The position numbers and the translations under genes were made by a program. Shown here piece after piece: positions 53,004 to 62,210 of a DNA stretch of 64,000 nt. Positions within the stretch are counted from its first letter, which is position 1. Each line of letters begins with the position of its first letter. This DNA is from Bacillota bacterium (GTDB taxonomy: Bacteria > Bacillota > Clostridia > Lachnospirales > Lachnospiraceae): positions 124,001 through 188,000 of the forward strand of contig JAEYGZ010000037.1 of NCBI GenBank assembly GCA_023409535.1, written 5' to 3'. Under the pieces are notes generated by a model. That model had not been told where the DNA came from. It saw only the letters and a list, made by a program, of their open reading frames with translations, and searched no databases.

Positions 53004-53039
53004 AAAAAGCAGGGTCTGCCCTCTGAGGACATACCCTGC
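53004..53039 (-). terminator. terminator of the pspA-ydjGHI-like operon
   Basis: On the minus strand GCAGGGT and ACCCTGC (53033-53039 and 53009-53015) form a stem followed by TTTTTATAA. Confidence 0.75.
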
Positions 53040-53078
53040 CAACATGCAGTACCAGATTGACTTAATATTGAAATTTCA

Positions 53079-54056
53079 TTATACCAGCTTTTGCCCGCAA
53101 TTCGGACAGAAGTTTGCATCTCCTGTCTTTGTTCCGCAGTTGGGACAGAAGTTCGGCTTTGTCCCGGAAGGAGTCGGGTCCGGGTGTGTCTGGGGGTGAT
53201 TTTGATTATTTCCCTGGTTCATATTCTGCATCATCTGATTTGCCAGATTAATACCCATCATGGCACCTGCCATGTCGGAAGCAACTCCGCCTCCATGCAT
53301 TTTACCGGAGGTCATTCCGTTGGTTAATTCGATTTGCTGATATCGGTTCACGTCTCCAACCATGCTATGGGAAGCATTCTTATTAATCATTGCCTGAATT
53401 TCTTCCGGATAGGTAAAGCTCATAATGTTAAAGGCAGTAATGGTTAAGCCGGTATCAAACATCTGCATATCCAGATCCGTACGGATTCCGTTAGCGATAT
53501 CAAAGGAATTTGCCTGAAGGTTGAACATATCCTTGCCTTCCTTAGGAATCCACTTCATCAGCAGCTGATCCAGCACGGCTACGATACGAAGGCGTACATC
53601 CTCCACGTGATAGTTTTGTTTTACTCCGGCGATCTTGTCAATCAGCTTTATATAATCGGAAACCTTAAAGGTGAAGGTTCCGAACGCCCGTATGGGTATT
53701 CCTCCGGGGAGCTGAGGTGTCGGAATATTAATAGAATTCTGTGTGCCCCATTTAACCTGGAATTCTTTTGTGTTAATGAAGAGCACCTCGGCACGTATTC
53801 CGCTGTTAAAGCCGAATTTAAAGCCTTTCAGAGTGGAAAGAAAGGGGATGATCTCAGATTCGATATCATAATCACCCTCATCCTTGAAGATGCCTTCGAT
53901 CCTCCCGTTATAAAGGAATACTGCGTCCTGGCCGGGACGGATGATCAGACGGCTGCCCTTTTTAATCTCATCATTATTCCATTTATAGAAGATCATATCG
54001 TCCCTGAATTCCTGCCATTCCACAACGTTTGCAAATTGTTTTGAAAATAAGCCCAT
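53079..54056 (-). CDS. SPFH-domain protein with C-terminal double zinc ribbon (YdjI-like)
   Basis: A 325-residue protein. The SPFH/virion-core-like region covers about 30-240 (RLIIRPGQDAVFLYNGRIEGIFKDEGDYDIES and the following beta/alpha segment). A Met/Asn/Gln-rich linker follows, then two CPNCG zinc knuckles close the protein (NFCPNCG and NFCPNCGQKLV). Bacillus YdjI has the same layout and is encoded in the pspA-ydjGHI operon. It probably gathers at stressed membranes with PspA. Last gene of this minus-strand group; 124 bp separate it from the TPM gene. Confidence 0.85.
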   Translation of the reverse strand: MGLFSKQFANVVEWQEFRDDMIFYKWNNDEIKKGSRLIIRPGQDAVFLYNGRIEGIFKDEGDYDIESEIIPFLSTLKGFKFGFNSGIRAEVLFINTKEFQVKWGTQNSINIPTPQLPGGIPIRAFGTFTFKVSDYIKLIDKIAGVKQNYHVEDVRLRIVAVLDQLLMKWIPKEGKDMFNLQANSFDIANGIRTDLDMQMFDTGLTITAFNIMSFTYPEEIQAMINKNASHSMVGDVNRYQQIELTNGMTSGKMHGGGVASDMAGAMMGINLANQMMQNMNQGNNQNHPQTHPDPTPSGTKPNFCPNCGTKTGDANFCPNCGQKLV

Positions 54057-54180
54057 ACGGTTTTCCTCCCATTAAGAAATATCTTAATATTCTATCTATG
54101 ATAAATTATATACATGTTGATCATGATTCAGCCGCGATTGTTATAACAAAGCCCCGAACTAGCTATGAAATAACCTTAAT

Positions 54181-55095
54181 TTAGAATTTTCCTCCACCGG
54201 AGCTATGTGACCGTCCGCCCATGGAAACTCCGCCCCGGAAGCCTCCGGCATTGAAGCCGCCTCCTGCATGGCCGTTGGTATTATTCTTGGGTCTTCTTAC
54301 CCTGGTAACCTGGGTGCGGATATAATCGTCCCTGCGTCCGATGAGTCCGGACCCGCCGCCATCCATATAGGTATTGCTGCCCGCCGTCATTCTGCCGCCG
54401 GAATTATAGGCCATAACGGATACGGTGACAATACCGACGACAATTGCGGCAGCCAACTGGACCCAGATATTTGCCAGGATACTTTTCGCAGTATCGGCAG
54501 TGGAATTGTTATAATTCGCAGGCCAGGTCTCATCATAATCAGGTGCATTCGGGTTGCTGGATTGAGGCTTGCCCGCACTGTAATCGTGGTCATAGTTTAA
54601 CTCGGAATCATCCTTCATATAAGCGGCTGCTTCCTTTATATAGAGGGTGAAAGCTGTATAGTAATCTCCATCTGACAGATACGGTGTGATCTTATCAATG
54701 ATTACGCCGATACGCTTGGAATGAATATAGGTTTCCGCTGTTCCGTAGCCCTCTATGAATACGTCGCGGTTATGCATATCTACTAATAAATAAACCCGGT
54801 CTCCTGCAGGAAGCTGATCCTCGAAATCCTCAATATAATCCTCCGCATAGATTGCATTGGCATCGTTATGAGTTAATACCATGATCTCAATTCCGGCATC
54901 CGTTCCATAATCGGTACACAGTTTCTCAATCTCATCCGCTTCGGATGTGGATAACAGACCGGCTTTATCAAAGACGTGTTGATAATCGTCCTCCTCCGCA
55001 GCATAGGCCCGAAGGGTTGAAGCAGAGATAATCGCACCGATGAAGAACAGCAATGCTAACAGCGGTAATGCCTTAAGAAATAGAATATGTTTCAT
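54181..55095 (-). CDS. TPM-domain membrane protein (YdjH/YgcG-like)
   Basis: ATG 55095 has AGGAGGTGG upstream and overlaps the stop of the previous gene (ATGA); a longer frame to 55170 is unlikely. It encodes 304 residues. It has a signal peptide ending near AYA-AEED, a TPM phosphatase-like domain (about 40-175; AGLLSTSEADEIEKLC, VYLLVDMHNRDVFIEGYG), one membrane helix near residue 206, and a Gly/Ser-rich C-terminal tail ending GGRSHSSGGGKF. Related proteins assist membrane protein quality or stress responses. Its biochemical activity is not settled. Confidence 0.87.
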   Translation of the reverse strand: MKHILFLKALPLLALLFFIGAIISASTLRAYAAEEDDYQHVFDKAGLLSTSEADEIEKLCTDYGTDAGIEIMVLTHNDANAIYAEDYIEDFEDQLPAGDRVYLLVDMHNRDVFIEGYGTAETYIHSKRIGVIIDKITPYLSDGDYYTAFTLYIKEAAAYMKDDSELNYDHDYSAGKPQSSNPNAPDYDETWPANYNNSTADTAKSILANIWVQLAAAIVVGIVTVSVMAYNSGGRMTAGSNTYMDGGGSGLIGRRDDYIRTQVTRVRRPKNNTNGHAGGGFNAGGFRGGVSMGGRSHSSGGGKF

Positions 55096-56240
55096 ACCAG
55101 GCCACCTCCTAACAGCAGCGTAAGTAACCGCATGAGTACAAAGCTGCCTGCGGCTACACCGGCAAACCAACCAAAGATCTTTCCTTTGCTAAGCGGCGGC
55201 TTCCCCACAATCTTGCCGGTTTGCCCGTTCATGGCAAAGATATGCTCGGACTGCCGGTAGTCGTAGCATACCATCCAAACAGGCAGCAGGGTATAGTCTG
55301 CATGCTTTTTGCGGATATTGATATCCTTTCTGTGATACATGACAGAGGAATATCCGCCTATGGTAGAGCTGATATAATTATCGACATACGCCCCGACTCT
55401 TTCCTTTATCCGGGGCAGCATTTCCTCATCGGTGAAATCATATTTCTCGGCAATATAGCCTGCCAGATAGGGCATGTTGAAATTCTTAAGATTATTATAG
55501 GAATAGGGCTCCAGCTTATCCATCATATGATCCTCCAGCTTACGGGAGGCATCACAGGGGATGCGGGAATAATTTAAATCCACCTTACGGTAGACATGAT
55601 AATATTTGGTTTCGGTATAGATCCAATCACTGTCGGAATAGGTGCGGACCCTGGTACAGGTAGCTTCTGCTTCTCCGCGGCCGTTCAAATCATACAGCCA
55701 GAAGGGAACGTAGAGTCCTGTAATATTCTTGATCCGGTCTGCGGTCATAAAATCCGATGGCGTAAGTAAACCCTTTCTGCACCATTTCTGAAAAGCCTCC
55801 TGTGCCTGTTCCTTACTGATGGAAAATGGAATGACCATAGCAGGGGCAAGGTTACCGGTCAGTCTGTCGCTTAAAACAACGCCTGCACCGCAGAAGCTGC
55901 AGGTGGTCGCCATAGTGTTTGGTTCTGTAATTAAGACAGCGCCGCAGTTTTTACAGTGATATTCCTTAGCATCCTGTTCCCCGAAGGTTTTGTGCCTGCT
56001 GGGTTCATCCGCATCGTGCGGATCTGCATAGTCCTGCTCAAAGGCGGAATTTGCGGCATCTTTGTCGTCATCATCCATTTCATAATGATAACTGGCATCA
56101 TCCTGATCCCAATCCTGCTTTGGCATGTTCTCGATTTTATCCGACCTGCCGCAGTTGGCGCAGTGCAGCAGTCCGGTCTGGCTGTCAAAAGCCATATCCG
56201 ATCCGCAATTTGGACATTTATAATGTACTACGGTTGACAT
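55092..56240 (-). CDS. zinc-ribbon membrane protein (YdjG-like)
   Basis: A 382-residue protein with two N-terminal zinc ribbons: CPNCG...CANCG (residues 9-31) and, after an acidic linker, CKNCG...CSFCG (about 97-118). The middle part (about 130-330) is the YdjG-type domain with NITGLYVPFWLYDLNGRGEAEA. One or two membrane helices lie at the C-terminus (GWFAGVAAGSFVLMRLLTLLLGGG). In Bacillus the YdjG/YdjH pair recruits PspA to the membrane; the same partners are encoded on both sides here. Confidence 0.87.
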   Translation of the reverse strand: MSTVVHYKCPNCGSDMAFDSQTGLLHCANCGRSDKIENMPKQDWDQDDASYHYEMDDDDKDAANSAFEQDYADPHDADEPSRHKTFGEQDAKEYHCKNCGAVLITEPNTMATTCSFCGAGVVLSDRLTGNLAPAMVIPFSISKEQAQEAFQKWCRKGLLTPSDFMTADRIKNITGLYVPFWLYDLNGRGEAEATCTRVRTYSDSDWIYTETKYYHVYRKVDLNYSRIPCDASRKLEDHMMDKLEPYSYNNLKNFNMPYLAGYIAEKYDFTDEEMLPRIKERVGAYVDNYISSTIGGYSSVMYHRKDINIRKKHADYTLLPVWMVCYDYRQSEHIFAMNGQTGKIVGKPPLSKGKIFGWFAGVAAGSFVLMRLLTLLLGGGLV

Positions 56241-56297
56241 TGCTAACCTCCCTCACTTACGTGATTCACTCCTGTGATACCCCGATATCCGCCTGAT

Positions 56298-56355
56298 AAA
56301 ATGTCCGCAAATAGGAAGAGCAGGATGCATAAGACCCTTCACTTGCGGACATTTT
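56298..56355 (-). other. inverted repeat between pspA and ydjG-like genes
   Basis: AAAATGTCCGCAA (56298-56310) and TTGCGGACATTTT (56343-56355) are a perfect 13-bp inverted repeat with a 32-bp loop. On the minus strand it ends in CATTTTATC. It may partly terminate transcription after pspA and so set a higher PspA level than its partners. Confidence 0.6.
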
Positions 56356-56402
56356 CTATGTCGTAATTTTATATCTTTATATGCAGATAAGAATTTGTGT
56401 AC

Positions 56403-57077
56403 TTATTTTGCCAGGCTTGCTTTCAGCGCCGCCAGCTCATCCTCTATGTCAGCATCGCCGGTATATTTTTCTTTCAGATCTTCGATGGTCTGTTCCGTGG
56501 ATGAGTTGTTAAGCTCTGCCATGGCATTGGCTTTATCCAGGGCTTTGTCAGCCATCTCTTCGTATTTTTTAAAGCTTGCGATTGAGTCATTGGCACTGGA
56601 TACGGAGGACTCCATCTTGTTAATACGCTCCTGGGTCTTCGCAACTGCCAGCTTGCCCTTGATCATATCCTTGCGTGCTTCCAGCTCATTGATATCATCC
56701 ACCAGCTTATCGTGCATTTCGCGCATATGGGTGGCATTGGTGTGAGCCAGGTTATAAGCATCCTGAAGACCGGGCAGCTTTGAGGACAGACTGGCCTTCT
56801 GTTCCAGGAACTTTCTTGCATCCGCTTCGTTGTTCGCTTCCAGAGCCTTTACCGCATAGGTCTGCATCTTATTAAGCTCATCGCTGCACTCGTCCAGAAC
56901 TCTTTTTGCCCGCTGTTCCTCAGCCATGATGGTTGCGGTTTCTGATTTTACTTTGCCAAGATCTGAATTTAAGTTTCTTAAGCATTGATCGATCATCTTC
57001 TCCGGATCCTCTGCCTTATCAAGCAGTGCATTGATGTTGCTGGCCATAATGTCCTTAAATCTTGTTAAAATTCCCAT
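56403..57077 (-). CDS. pspA: PspA/IM30 family protein
   Basis: A 224-residue, almost entirely helical coiled-coil protein with the PspA/IM30 start MGILTRFKDIMASNINALLDKAEDPEKMIDQCLRN and the long heptad region after it. The family assembles into ESCRT-III-like rods and rings that repair stressed membranes. It is the first gene of a group matching Bacillus pspA-ydjG-ydjH-ydjI in order. GGAGGTAAAC precedes ATG 57077. Confidence 0.93.
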   Translation of the reverse strand: MGILTRFKDIMASNINALLDKAEDPEKMIDQCLRNLNSDLGKVKSETATIMAEEQRAKRVLDECSDELNKMQTYAVKALEANNEADARKFLEQKASLSSKLPGLQDAYNLAHTNATHMREMHDKLVDDINELEARKDMIKGKLAVAKTQERINKMESSVSSANDSIASFKKYEEMADKALDKANAMAELNNSSTEQTIEDLKEKYTGDADIEDELAALKASLAK

Positions 57078-57178
57078 TTGTTTACCTCCATATGAATGAT
57101 TTATTTATTCGCTGCTTTTTGAAAATCAATCAGCTGTTGTGTGAAATGTAGCAGCACTGTTTATTTATTACAGTTCCT

Positions 57179-57207
57179 AGTTTAGCCTTAATTCCCCCCA
57201 GCGTCAA
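57179..57207 (-). promoter_or_regulatory. sigma-A-like promoter of pspA
   Basis: On the minus strand TTGACG (57207-57202), a 17-bp spacer and TAAACT (57184-57179). I saw no sigma-W type TGAAAC/CGTA pair, which drives the Bacillus counterpart. Confidence 0.6.
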
Positions 57208-57371
57208 GTTAAATTAAGGTTAGAATCCTGATAGGATCATTAGTAATCTATGATAAATATTCTCATTTTGCAAGGGTACTTTTCCTATACGTCCCGGGCA
57301 GGAATGTGTTAGGATATCAGTAGGAATTATACATAATTCACACTGACATTTTGTACCTGTTAATCATTATC
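57208..57371 (+). promoter_or_regulatory. upstream region of the AraC gene with a Fur-box-like site
   Basis: The stretch 57353-57371 matches the 19-bp Fur consensus GATAATGATAATCATTATC at 14 of 19 positions by eye, with the right half (AATCATTATC) perfect. It lies 22 bp before ATG 57393. No gene is seen between pspA and this point. Confidence 0.55.
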
Positions 57372-57392
57372 TGATAAGGCTGGAGGATATTT

Positions 57393-58226
57393 ATGAAGGC
57401 TGATTACAATAAACTAATAACGGAATACGGTCAGGCGAACCTGGAATTCATCGATCTCTCCCATATCAAGATACCGGCCGGGGCCTACGCCAAAGAACAA
57501 CGGACACGAAATGGAGTGTGTGCTTTCGTCCTGCCGTTGCGGGGAAAAGCGGAATTCATACTGGAGGGTGCCAAACTTGAGCTCAAGGAGGGCTTGATAC
57601 TTCATGCGGGAGCCCGGATGAAATTGAGCAAGAAAGTAATAGGAGATGGTCCATGGGAGTATATTGTTCTTCATTACCGTGTCTTAGGTGAGAGTATACA
57701 GAAAAAACAATTGGAGAACACCAACTATACACTGAATATCGGCACATCTCAGTACGCCATGCTTCATACAATGCTGCGGCAGCTGAAGGAGAGCCACAGC
57801 ACTTCGGGGGAGCTGTGGGTGCTGAACAGCAAGGCTGTTTTGTATTCTCTGGTAGAGTTCCTGCTTCGTACCGCACTTAGGAATGAGACTGCCAGTGAGG
57901 AGGGCCTGATACGGTACAGCGTATCCTATATCAAGCAGAATATCCATAAGAATATTACGGTATTTCACCTGGCAGAGCACGTTAATATGAATTACAGACG
58001 GTTTACGTATCTTTTTCACAAAGTTGTCGGAACCTGTCCGAAGAAGTACATAACACAATGTATGATTGATTATGCCAGGGAGCTGCTGGTGCTTCAAGAA
58101 TACAGTGTCACTGATATAGCAAAAATGGTAGGTTATGAGGATGTCTTTCAATTCAGCCGGATTTTTAAAAAATACACCGGTCTTTCACCAAGTCTGTTTC
58201 GAGAGGAATTCGTAAAAAATCCATGA
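57393..58226 (+). CDS. AraC family regulator next to the iron-chelate importer
   Basis: A 277-residue regulator with an N-terminal cupin-like sensing domain (about 20-110) and a C-terminal AraC helix-turn-helix pair (about 178-275; ITVFHLAEHVNMNYRRFTYLFHKVVGTCPKKYI, then VTDIAKMVGYEDVFQFSRIFKKYTGLSPS). GGAGG is 6 nt upstream of ATG 57393. A Fur-box-like site precedes it and an importer gene follows, the arrangement of siderophore-responsive AraC activators such as YbtA or Btr. The ligand is probably the chelate taken up by the importer (inference). Confidence 0.88.
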   Translation: MKADYNKLITEYGQANLEFIDLSHIKIPAGAYAKEQRTRNGVCAFVLPLRGKAEFILEGAKLELKEGLILHAGARMKLSKKVIGDGPWEYIVLHYRVLGESIQKKQLENTNYTLNIGTSQYAMLHTMLRQLKESHSTSGELWVLNSKAVLYSLVEFLLRTALRNETASEEGLIRYSVSYIKQNIHKNITVFHLAEHVNMNYRRFTYLFHKVVGTCPKKYITQCMIDYARELLVLQEYSVTDIAKMVGYEDVFQFSRIFKKYTGLSPSLFREEFVKNP

Positions 58227-58288
58227 TGGTTTTGTAAAAATGCTATGTAAAGAACTTCATGTATATGGTAAAGTCTTTAAGGTCAAAT

Positions 58289-58307
58289 GATAATGAATAT
58301 CAAAATC
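58289..58307. promoter_or_regulatory. Fur-box-like site before the iron-chelate importer
   Basis: GATAATGAATATCAAAATC matches the Fur consensus at 15 of 19 positions, 17 bp before ATG 58325. Iron repression of the operon is inferred. Confidence 0.65.
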
Positions 58308-58324
58308 ACATATGGAGGTTCGTT

Positions 58325-59359
58325 ATGAAGAAAGTATTTTCAAGATTATCAGTAGCAGCACTTATGGCTGTAATGCTTACAGCTTGCGCAAATAAGAATG
58401 ATGCGGAAAAGGCATCGGAAACTGCGAATACACAGACAGAAGCAACTGCAGCACCGGAGCAGGTAACAGAGGCACCCACGCAGGCAGCGGAAGCTCCTGC
58501 GCAGGAGCAGCCGGCGTTTCCCCGGACTTATACGGATGCGGCAAGCCGCGAGGTTGTAATCGAGAAGGAGCCTTTCAAGGTTGCCATCAGTTATCTTCCC
58601 CATTGGGAGACGTTGATTATGCTGGGCATCAGCCCGGTTGGAACGACCCATGCAGAGAAGTATGCGGCTGAATGGGATGCCCTTCAGGGAATTGACCTTG
58701 GTGATGTGGTCGACCTGGGTGATACCGAGGTCAATCTTGAACTCTTAGCACAGCTGGAGCCGGACATTATCCTGGAGCAGACATATGATATCAGCAATGT
58801 GAATGTAGAGAATCTGGAGAAGATCGCACCGGTGGCGGTATTCGGAGATCAGGTGAAGATGGACTGGAGATACAGTCTGCGGGAAATCGGCAAGGTAGTG
58901 GGAAGAGAGCAGAAGGCGGAGGAAGTAATCGCAGAGGTAGATCAAAAGCTTGCGGATGCCAGAGGAAAGCTTCAGGAAAAATATGATGGAAAGACCGTTA
59001 TGCTGATGTCCGTCATGGGTGAGGACCGTTACTTCTGTGCCTACAGACCTGATCTTTACGATAAGGAGAGCGGACTGGGATTAAATGTTCCGGCCGGTTT
59101 TCCGGCGGAGCAGACCTATGTGCAGGTTTCTATGGAAGCGTTGGTTGAGATGAATCCGGACTACCTCTTTGTTAATGTATTTGACGGAGATGAAGCATTG
59201 CTGGAGGGATTAAATGAAAACAGCGTATGGCAGTCCTTGAATGCCGTAAAGGCAGGGCATGTATACCGCCTGGATGGAACCGGCCATGCGGCCAGTGCAT
59301 TATCTACTGTTTACACCGTTGACTTCATAATTAATACACTTTTGGAAAATGAAAACTAA
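58325..59359 (+). CDS. iron-chelate ABC importer substrate-binding lipoprotein (FecB/FhuD type)
   Basis: ATG 58325 follows TGGAGG; the longer frame from 58259 overlaps the Fur-box. It encodes 344 residues with lipobox LTAC (Cys21), a Glu/Ala/Thr-rich linker to about residue 62, then a FecB-type (SBP family 8) fold: RTYTDAASREVVIEKEPFKVAIS, LLAQLEPDIILEQTYD, EMNPDYLFVNVF. It should bind a ferric siderophore, heme or corrinoid outside the cell. It is the first gene of an operon that runs without a break through two permeases, an ATPase and two nitrogenase-like genes. Confidence 0.92.
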   Translation: MKKVFSRLSVAALMAVMLTACANKNDAEKASETANTQTEATAAPEQVTEAPTQAAEAPAQEQPAFPRTYTDAASREVVIEKEPFKVAISYLPHWETLIMLGISPVGTTHAEKYAAEWDALQGIDLGDVVDLGDTEVNLELLAQLEPDIILEQTYDISNVNVENLEKIAPVAVFGDQVKMDWRYSLREIGKVVGREQKAEEVIAEVDQKLADARGKLQEKYDGKTVMLMSVMGEDRYFCAYRPDLYDKESGLGLNVPAGFPAEQTYVQVSMEALVEMNPDYLFVNVFDGDEALLEGLNENSVWQSLNAVKAGHVYRLDGTGHAASALSTVYTVDFIINTLLENEN

Positions 59360-60371
59360 GCTTGCATTCAAAGGGAAAAGCCGGCCTTATCTGGCTGCCG
59401 TGCTTGTGCTTTTCGGTGCCGCCGTGCTGTTGCTTCTTATGATAATCTCAATTACACAGGGAGCGGCAAAAATACCTTATTCCATGGTAGTCAACGCATT
59501 TTTGGATTTTGACAGGGAGAACCCGAGACATCTGCTGGTAATCGATATGAGATTACCCAGGGTGCTGGCGGCCGCTCTGGTTGGGAGCGCCTTAGCGGTA
59601 TCAGGCGCTCTCATGCAGGGCATGACACGCAATCCCCTGGCTGATTCCGGCTTAATGGGATTAAGCTCGGGAGCAGGACTTGCCCTGGCGGTCTGTGTGG
59701 CCTATCTGACAAAGGTCGGTTATTCCCAAATTATTGTTATTACCTTTTTCGGTGCGGCCTTTGGAGCCGGAGCCGTATATATTATCAGCAGTTTAATCCC
59801 CGGAGGAAACAGCCCTCTGAAGCTGGTGCTGGCGGGAGCAACCGTCAGTACCCTGTTCTCGGCTTTAAGCCAGGGAATTGCCATTATGACAAAGGTATCC
59901 CGGAATGTATTCTTCTGGACTATGGGCAATGTATCGGGAACGGACTGGAAGCAGATTATGGCGGTCATGCCGGTGATTCTGCTTGCGCTTGCGGGAGCGG
60001 TTGCACTGTCCCGGAGTATTACCCTTCTGAGTATGGGGGATGAGGTGGCTTCCGGCCTTGGACTTAGAACCGGTTTGGTTAAGGCAATGGGAACCGTGCT
60101 GGTTGTACTGTTAGCCGGCACTTCCGTAGCACTGGCGGGAATGATCTCCTTTGTGGGCATCGTGATTCCCCATATCACCAGATTTCTGGTAGGTGCGGAT
60201 TACCGGCTGATTATTCCGGTAAGTGCAATTCTTGGGGCGGTTCTTTTGGTAGCTGCGGATCTGGGAGCAAAAACCCTGGCTGCGCCCACAGAACTGCCGA
60301 TCGGCGCTCTGATTGCCGTATTGGGCGTTCCGGTGTTTCTTTACTTTGCACGCAGACAGCATGGGAGTTGA
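59349..60371 (+). CDS. iron-chelate ABC permease, FecCD family (first)
   Basis: A 340-residue permease with about nine or ten helices. Diagnostic segments are RLPRVLAAALVGSALAVSGALMQGMTRNPLADSGLMG near the first third and ISFVGIVIPHITRFLVGADYR in the last third, which hold the coupling region for the ATPase. It overlaps the binding-protein gene by 11 nt. Works as a heterodimer with the next permease. Confidence 0.94.
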   Translation: MKTKLAFKGKSRPYLAAVLVLFGAAVLLLLMIISITQGAAKIPYSMVVNAFLDFDRENPRHLLVIDMRLPRVLAAALVGSALAVSGALMQGMTRNPLADSGLMGLSSGAGLALAVCVAYLTKVGYSQIIVITFFGAAFGAGAVYIISSLIPGGNSPLKLVLAGATVSTLFSALSQGIAIMTKVSRNVFFWTMGNVSGTDWKQIMAVMPVILLALAGAVALSRSITLLSMGDEVASGLGLRTGLVKAMGTVLVVLLAGTSVALAGMISFVGIVIPHITRFLVGADYRLIIPVSAILGAVLLVAADLGAKTLAAPTELPIGALIAVLGVPVFLYFARRQHGS

Positions 60372-60372
60372 A

Positions 60373-61383
60373 ATGAAATTATTTAAGAAAAAAATACATA
60401 TTATGGCTCTGCTTTGCCTCCTGGTTCCGGCTGCATTTTTTCTTGGCATCAATGCGGGTTATACGGAGCTTGGACCGGATGATATTTTACGCATCCTCAC
60501 CGGCGGAGGTACATCAAAGGAACAATTAGTTGTTATGGAGTTCAGACTTCCGAGAATTATCCTTGCCTTGCTGATCGGAGCCGGTTTTTCTTTATCCGGC
60601 TGCGTACTGCAGGGTGTCACACGGAATCCGCTGGCAGATCCGGGATTATTGGGTATCAATGCCGGAGCCGGTATTATCGTAATTATCTTTATTATTTTAA
60701 GCGGCTCCTTTACCTTCTCCTCCGTCTTTGCGCTTCCGTTGTTTGCCTTAATCGGTGCTGTGATTACGGGTGGTATTATTTACCGTTTATCTCAAAGCAG
60801 AAACCATGGCATCAGTCCCATAAGGCTGGTACTCAACGGTGTTGCAATACAGGCGGGGATCAATGCGATTATGACACTAATCGTAATAAAGCTGGATGAC
60901 AGTCAGCATGAATTCTTGGCAAAATGGCAGGCCGGGAGCATCTGGAGTGCAAACTGGAAGTTTGTATTAGCACTGCTTCCCTGGATTATCGGAGGTATGG
61001 CCATGCTTTTATCCATGGCAAGGAGGATGGATGTCCTAACTATGGGAGATGAGATATCCTGTGGTCTCGGTGTAGCGGTGGTTAGGGATAAACGGACGCT
61101 TCTGTTCACTGCCATTGCCCTGGCGGCCGCCTGTGTCGCCGTAAGCGGCAGTATCAGCTTCGTGGGACTTATTGCTCCGCATTTGTCGAGAAGGCTTGTG
61201 GGAGCGAAGCACGGCCTGCTGCTGCCTGCCTGTGCCATGGTAGGCGCTCTGCTTATGCTGCTTTCCGATACTGTCGCAAGAACCCTCATAGAGCCCTCGG
61301 AGATTCCGACAGGCATTGTTGTATCAATTCTCGGAGCACCATATTTCATCTATCTGATGATCAGTAACCGTAAAACGACTTAA
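60373..61383 (+). CDS. iron-chelate ABC permease, FecCD family (second)
   Basis: ATG 60373 has GGGAG 5 nt upstream; ATG 60361 and the longer frame from 60313 lie inside the previous gene. It encodes 336 residues. The same family segments occur: RLPRIILALLIGAGFSLSGCVLQGVTRNPLADPGLLG and ISFVGLIAPHLSRRLVGAKHG. It begins one base after the previous stop codon. Together the two permeases form the FecC/FecD-like channel. Confidence 0.94.
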   Translation: MKLFKKKIHIMALLCLLVPAAFFLGINAGYTELGPDDILRILTGGGTSKEQLVVMEFRLPRIILALLIGAGFSLSGCVLQGVTRNPLADPGLLGINAGAGIIVIIFIILSGSFTFSSVFALPLFALIGAVITGGIIYRLSQSRNHGISPIRLVLNGVAIQAGINAIMTLIVIKLDDSQHEFLAKWQAGSIWSANWKFVLALLPWIIGGMAMLLSMARRMDVLTMGDEISCGLGVAVVRDKRTLLFTAIALAAACVAVSGSISFVGLIAPHLSRRLVGAKHGLLLPACAMVGALLMLLSDTVARTLIEPSEIPTGIVVSILGAPYFIYLMISNRKTT

Positions 61384-61403
61384 TTGGAGAATGGAAAGCA
61401 ATT

Positions 61404-62210
61404 ATGAAAGAGATTACGATAGAGCATATTGAAGTGGCATACAGTGATAAGGCGGTTCTTGAGGATCTAAGTCTGAAGATACCCATGGGTAAGGTTACGG
61501 CCATTATCGGTCCCAATGGATGCGGTAAATCAACCCTGCTGAAAGCGGTTGGACGTATTTTGGGCCTTAGGAAGGGGGCCGTCTATCTGGACGAGGAGGA
61601 TATCCACACTATTTCGACCAGGGAACTGGCCAGGAAAATGGCGATTCTGCCCCAATCACCCATTGCTCCGGAGGGCCTGACGGTAGAAGAGCTGATTTCC
61701 TATGGGAGATTTCCTTATCAGAAGGGACTTGGAAAGCTGAAGCAGGAGGATAAGGATATCATCGCCCGGGCAATCCGGGCCACAGACCTGGAGAATATCC
61801 GGGAGAAGGAGGTTAAGAATCTCTCCGGCGGTCAGCGCCAGCGGGCCTGGATCGCTATGGCATTGGCACAGCAGACCGGTAATATCCTGCTGGATGAGCC
61901 CACCACTTATCTGGATATGGCTTATCAGCTGGAGATACTGGAATTATTGAAGAATTTGAATGAACGACACGGCTGCACCATTGTTATGGTACTGCATGAT
62001 CTTAATCTGGCGGCAAGATTTGCTGATTTTATCGTGGCAATGAAGGCGGGAAGGATGATCCGCTGCGGCACGCCGGAGCAGGTAATGACAAACGAGGTAC
62101 TTGGTAAGGTATATGAGATTGAAGCGAATATCGTGACCGACGAGGTCTCCGGCCGGCCGATTTGTCTGTCTTACCAGCTGCTTCATAAGAAGGAGTATAT
62201 ATTACGATGA
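61404..62210 (+). CDS. iron-chelate ABC importer ATPase (FecE/FepC type)
   Basis: A 268-residue ATPase with Walker A GPNGCGKST, signature LSGGQRQRAW, Walker B ILLDEPTTYLD and H-loop VLHDLN, all typical of the siderophore/cobalamin importer ATPases. ATG 61404 lies 20 bp after the permease stop. Its last four bases overlap the start of the NifH-like gene (ATGA), so the importer and the nitrogenase-like genes are translationally coupled. Confidence 0.94.
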   Translation: MKEITIEHIEVAYSDKAVLEDLSLKIPMGKVTAIIGPNGCGKSTLLKAVGRILGLRKGAVYLDEEDIHTISTRELARKMAILPQSPIAPEGLTVEELISYGRFPYQKGLGKLKQEDKDIIARAIRATDLENIREKEVKNLSGGQRQRAWIAMALAQQTGNILLDEPTTYLDMAYQLEILELLKNLNERHGCTIVMVLHDLNLAARFADFIVAMKAGRMIRCGTPEQVMTNEVLGKVYEIEANIVTDEVSGRPICLSYQLLHKKEYILR

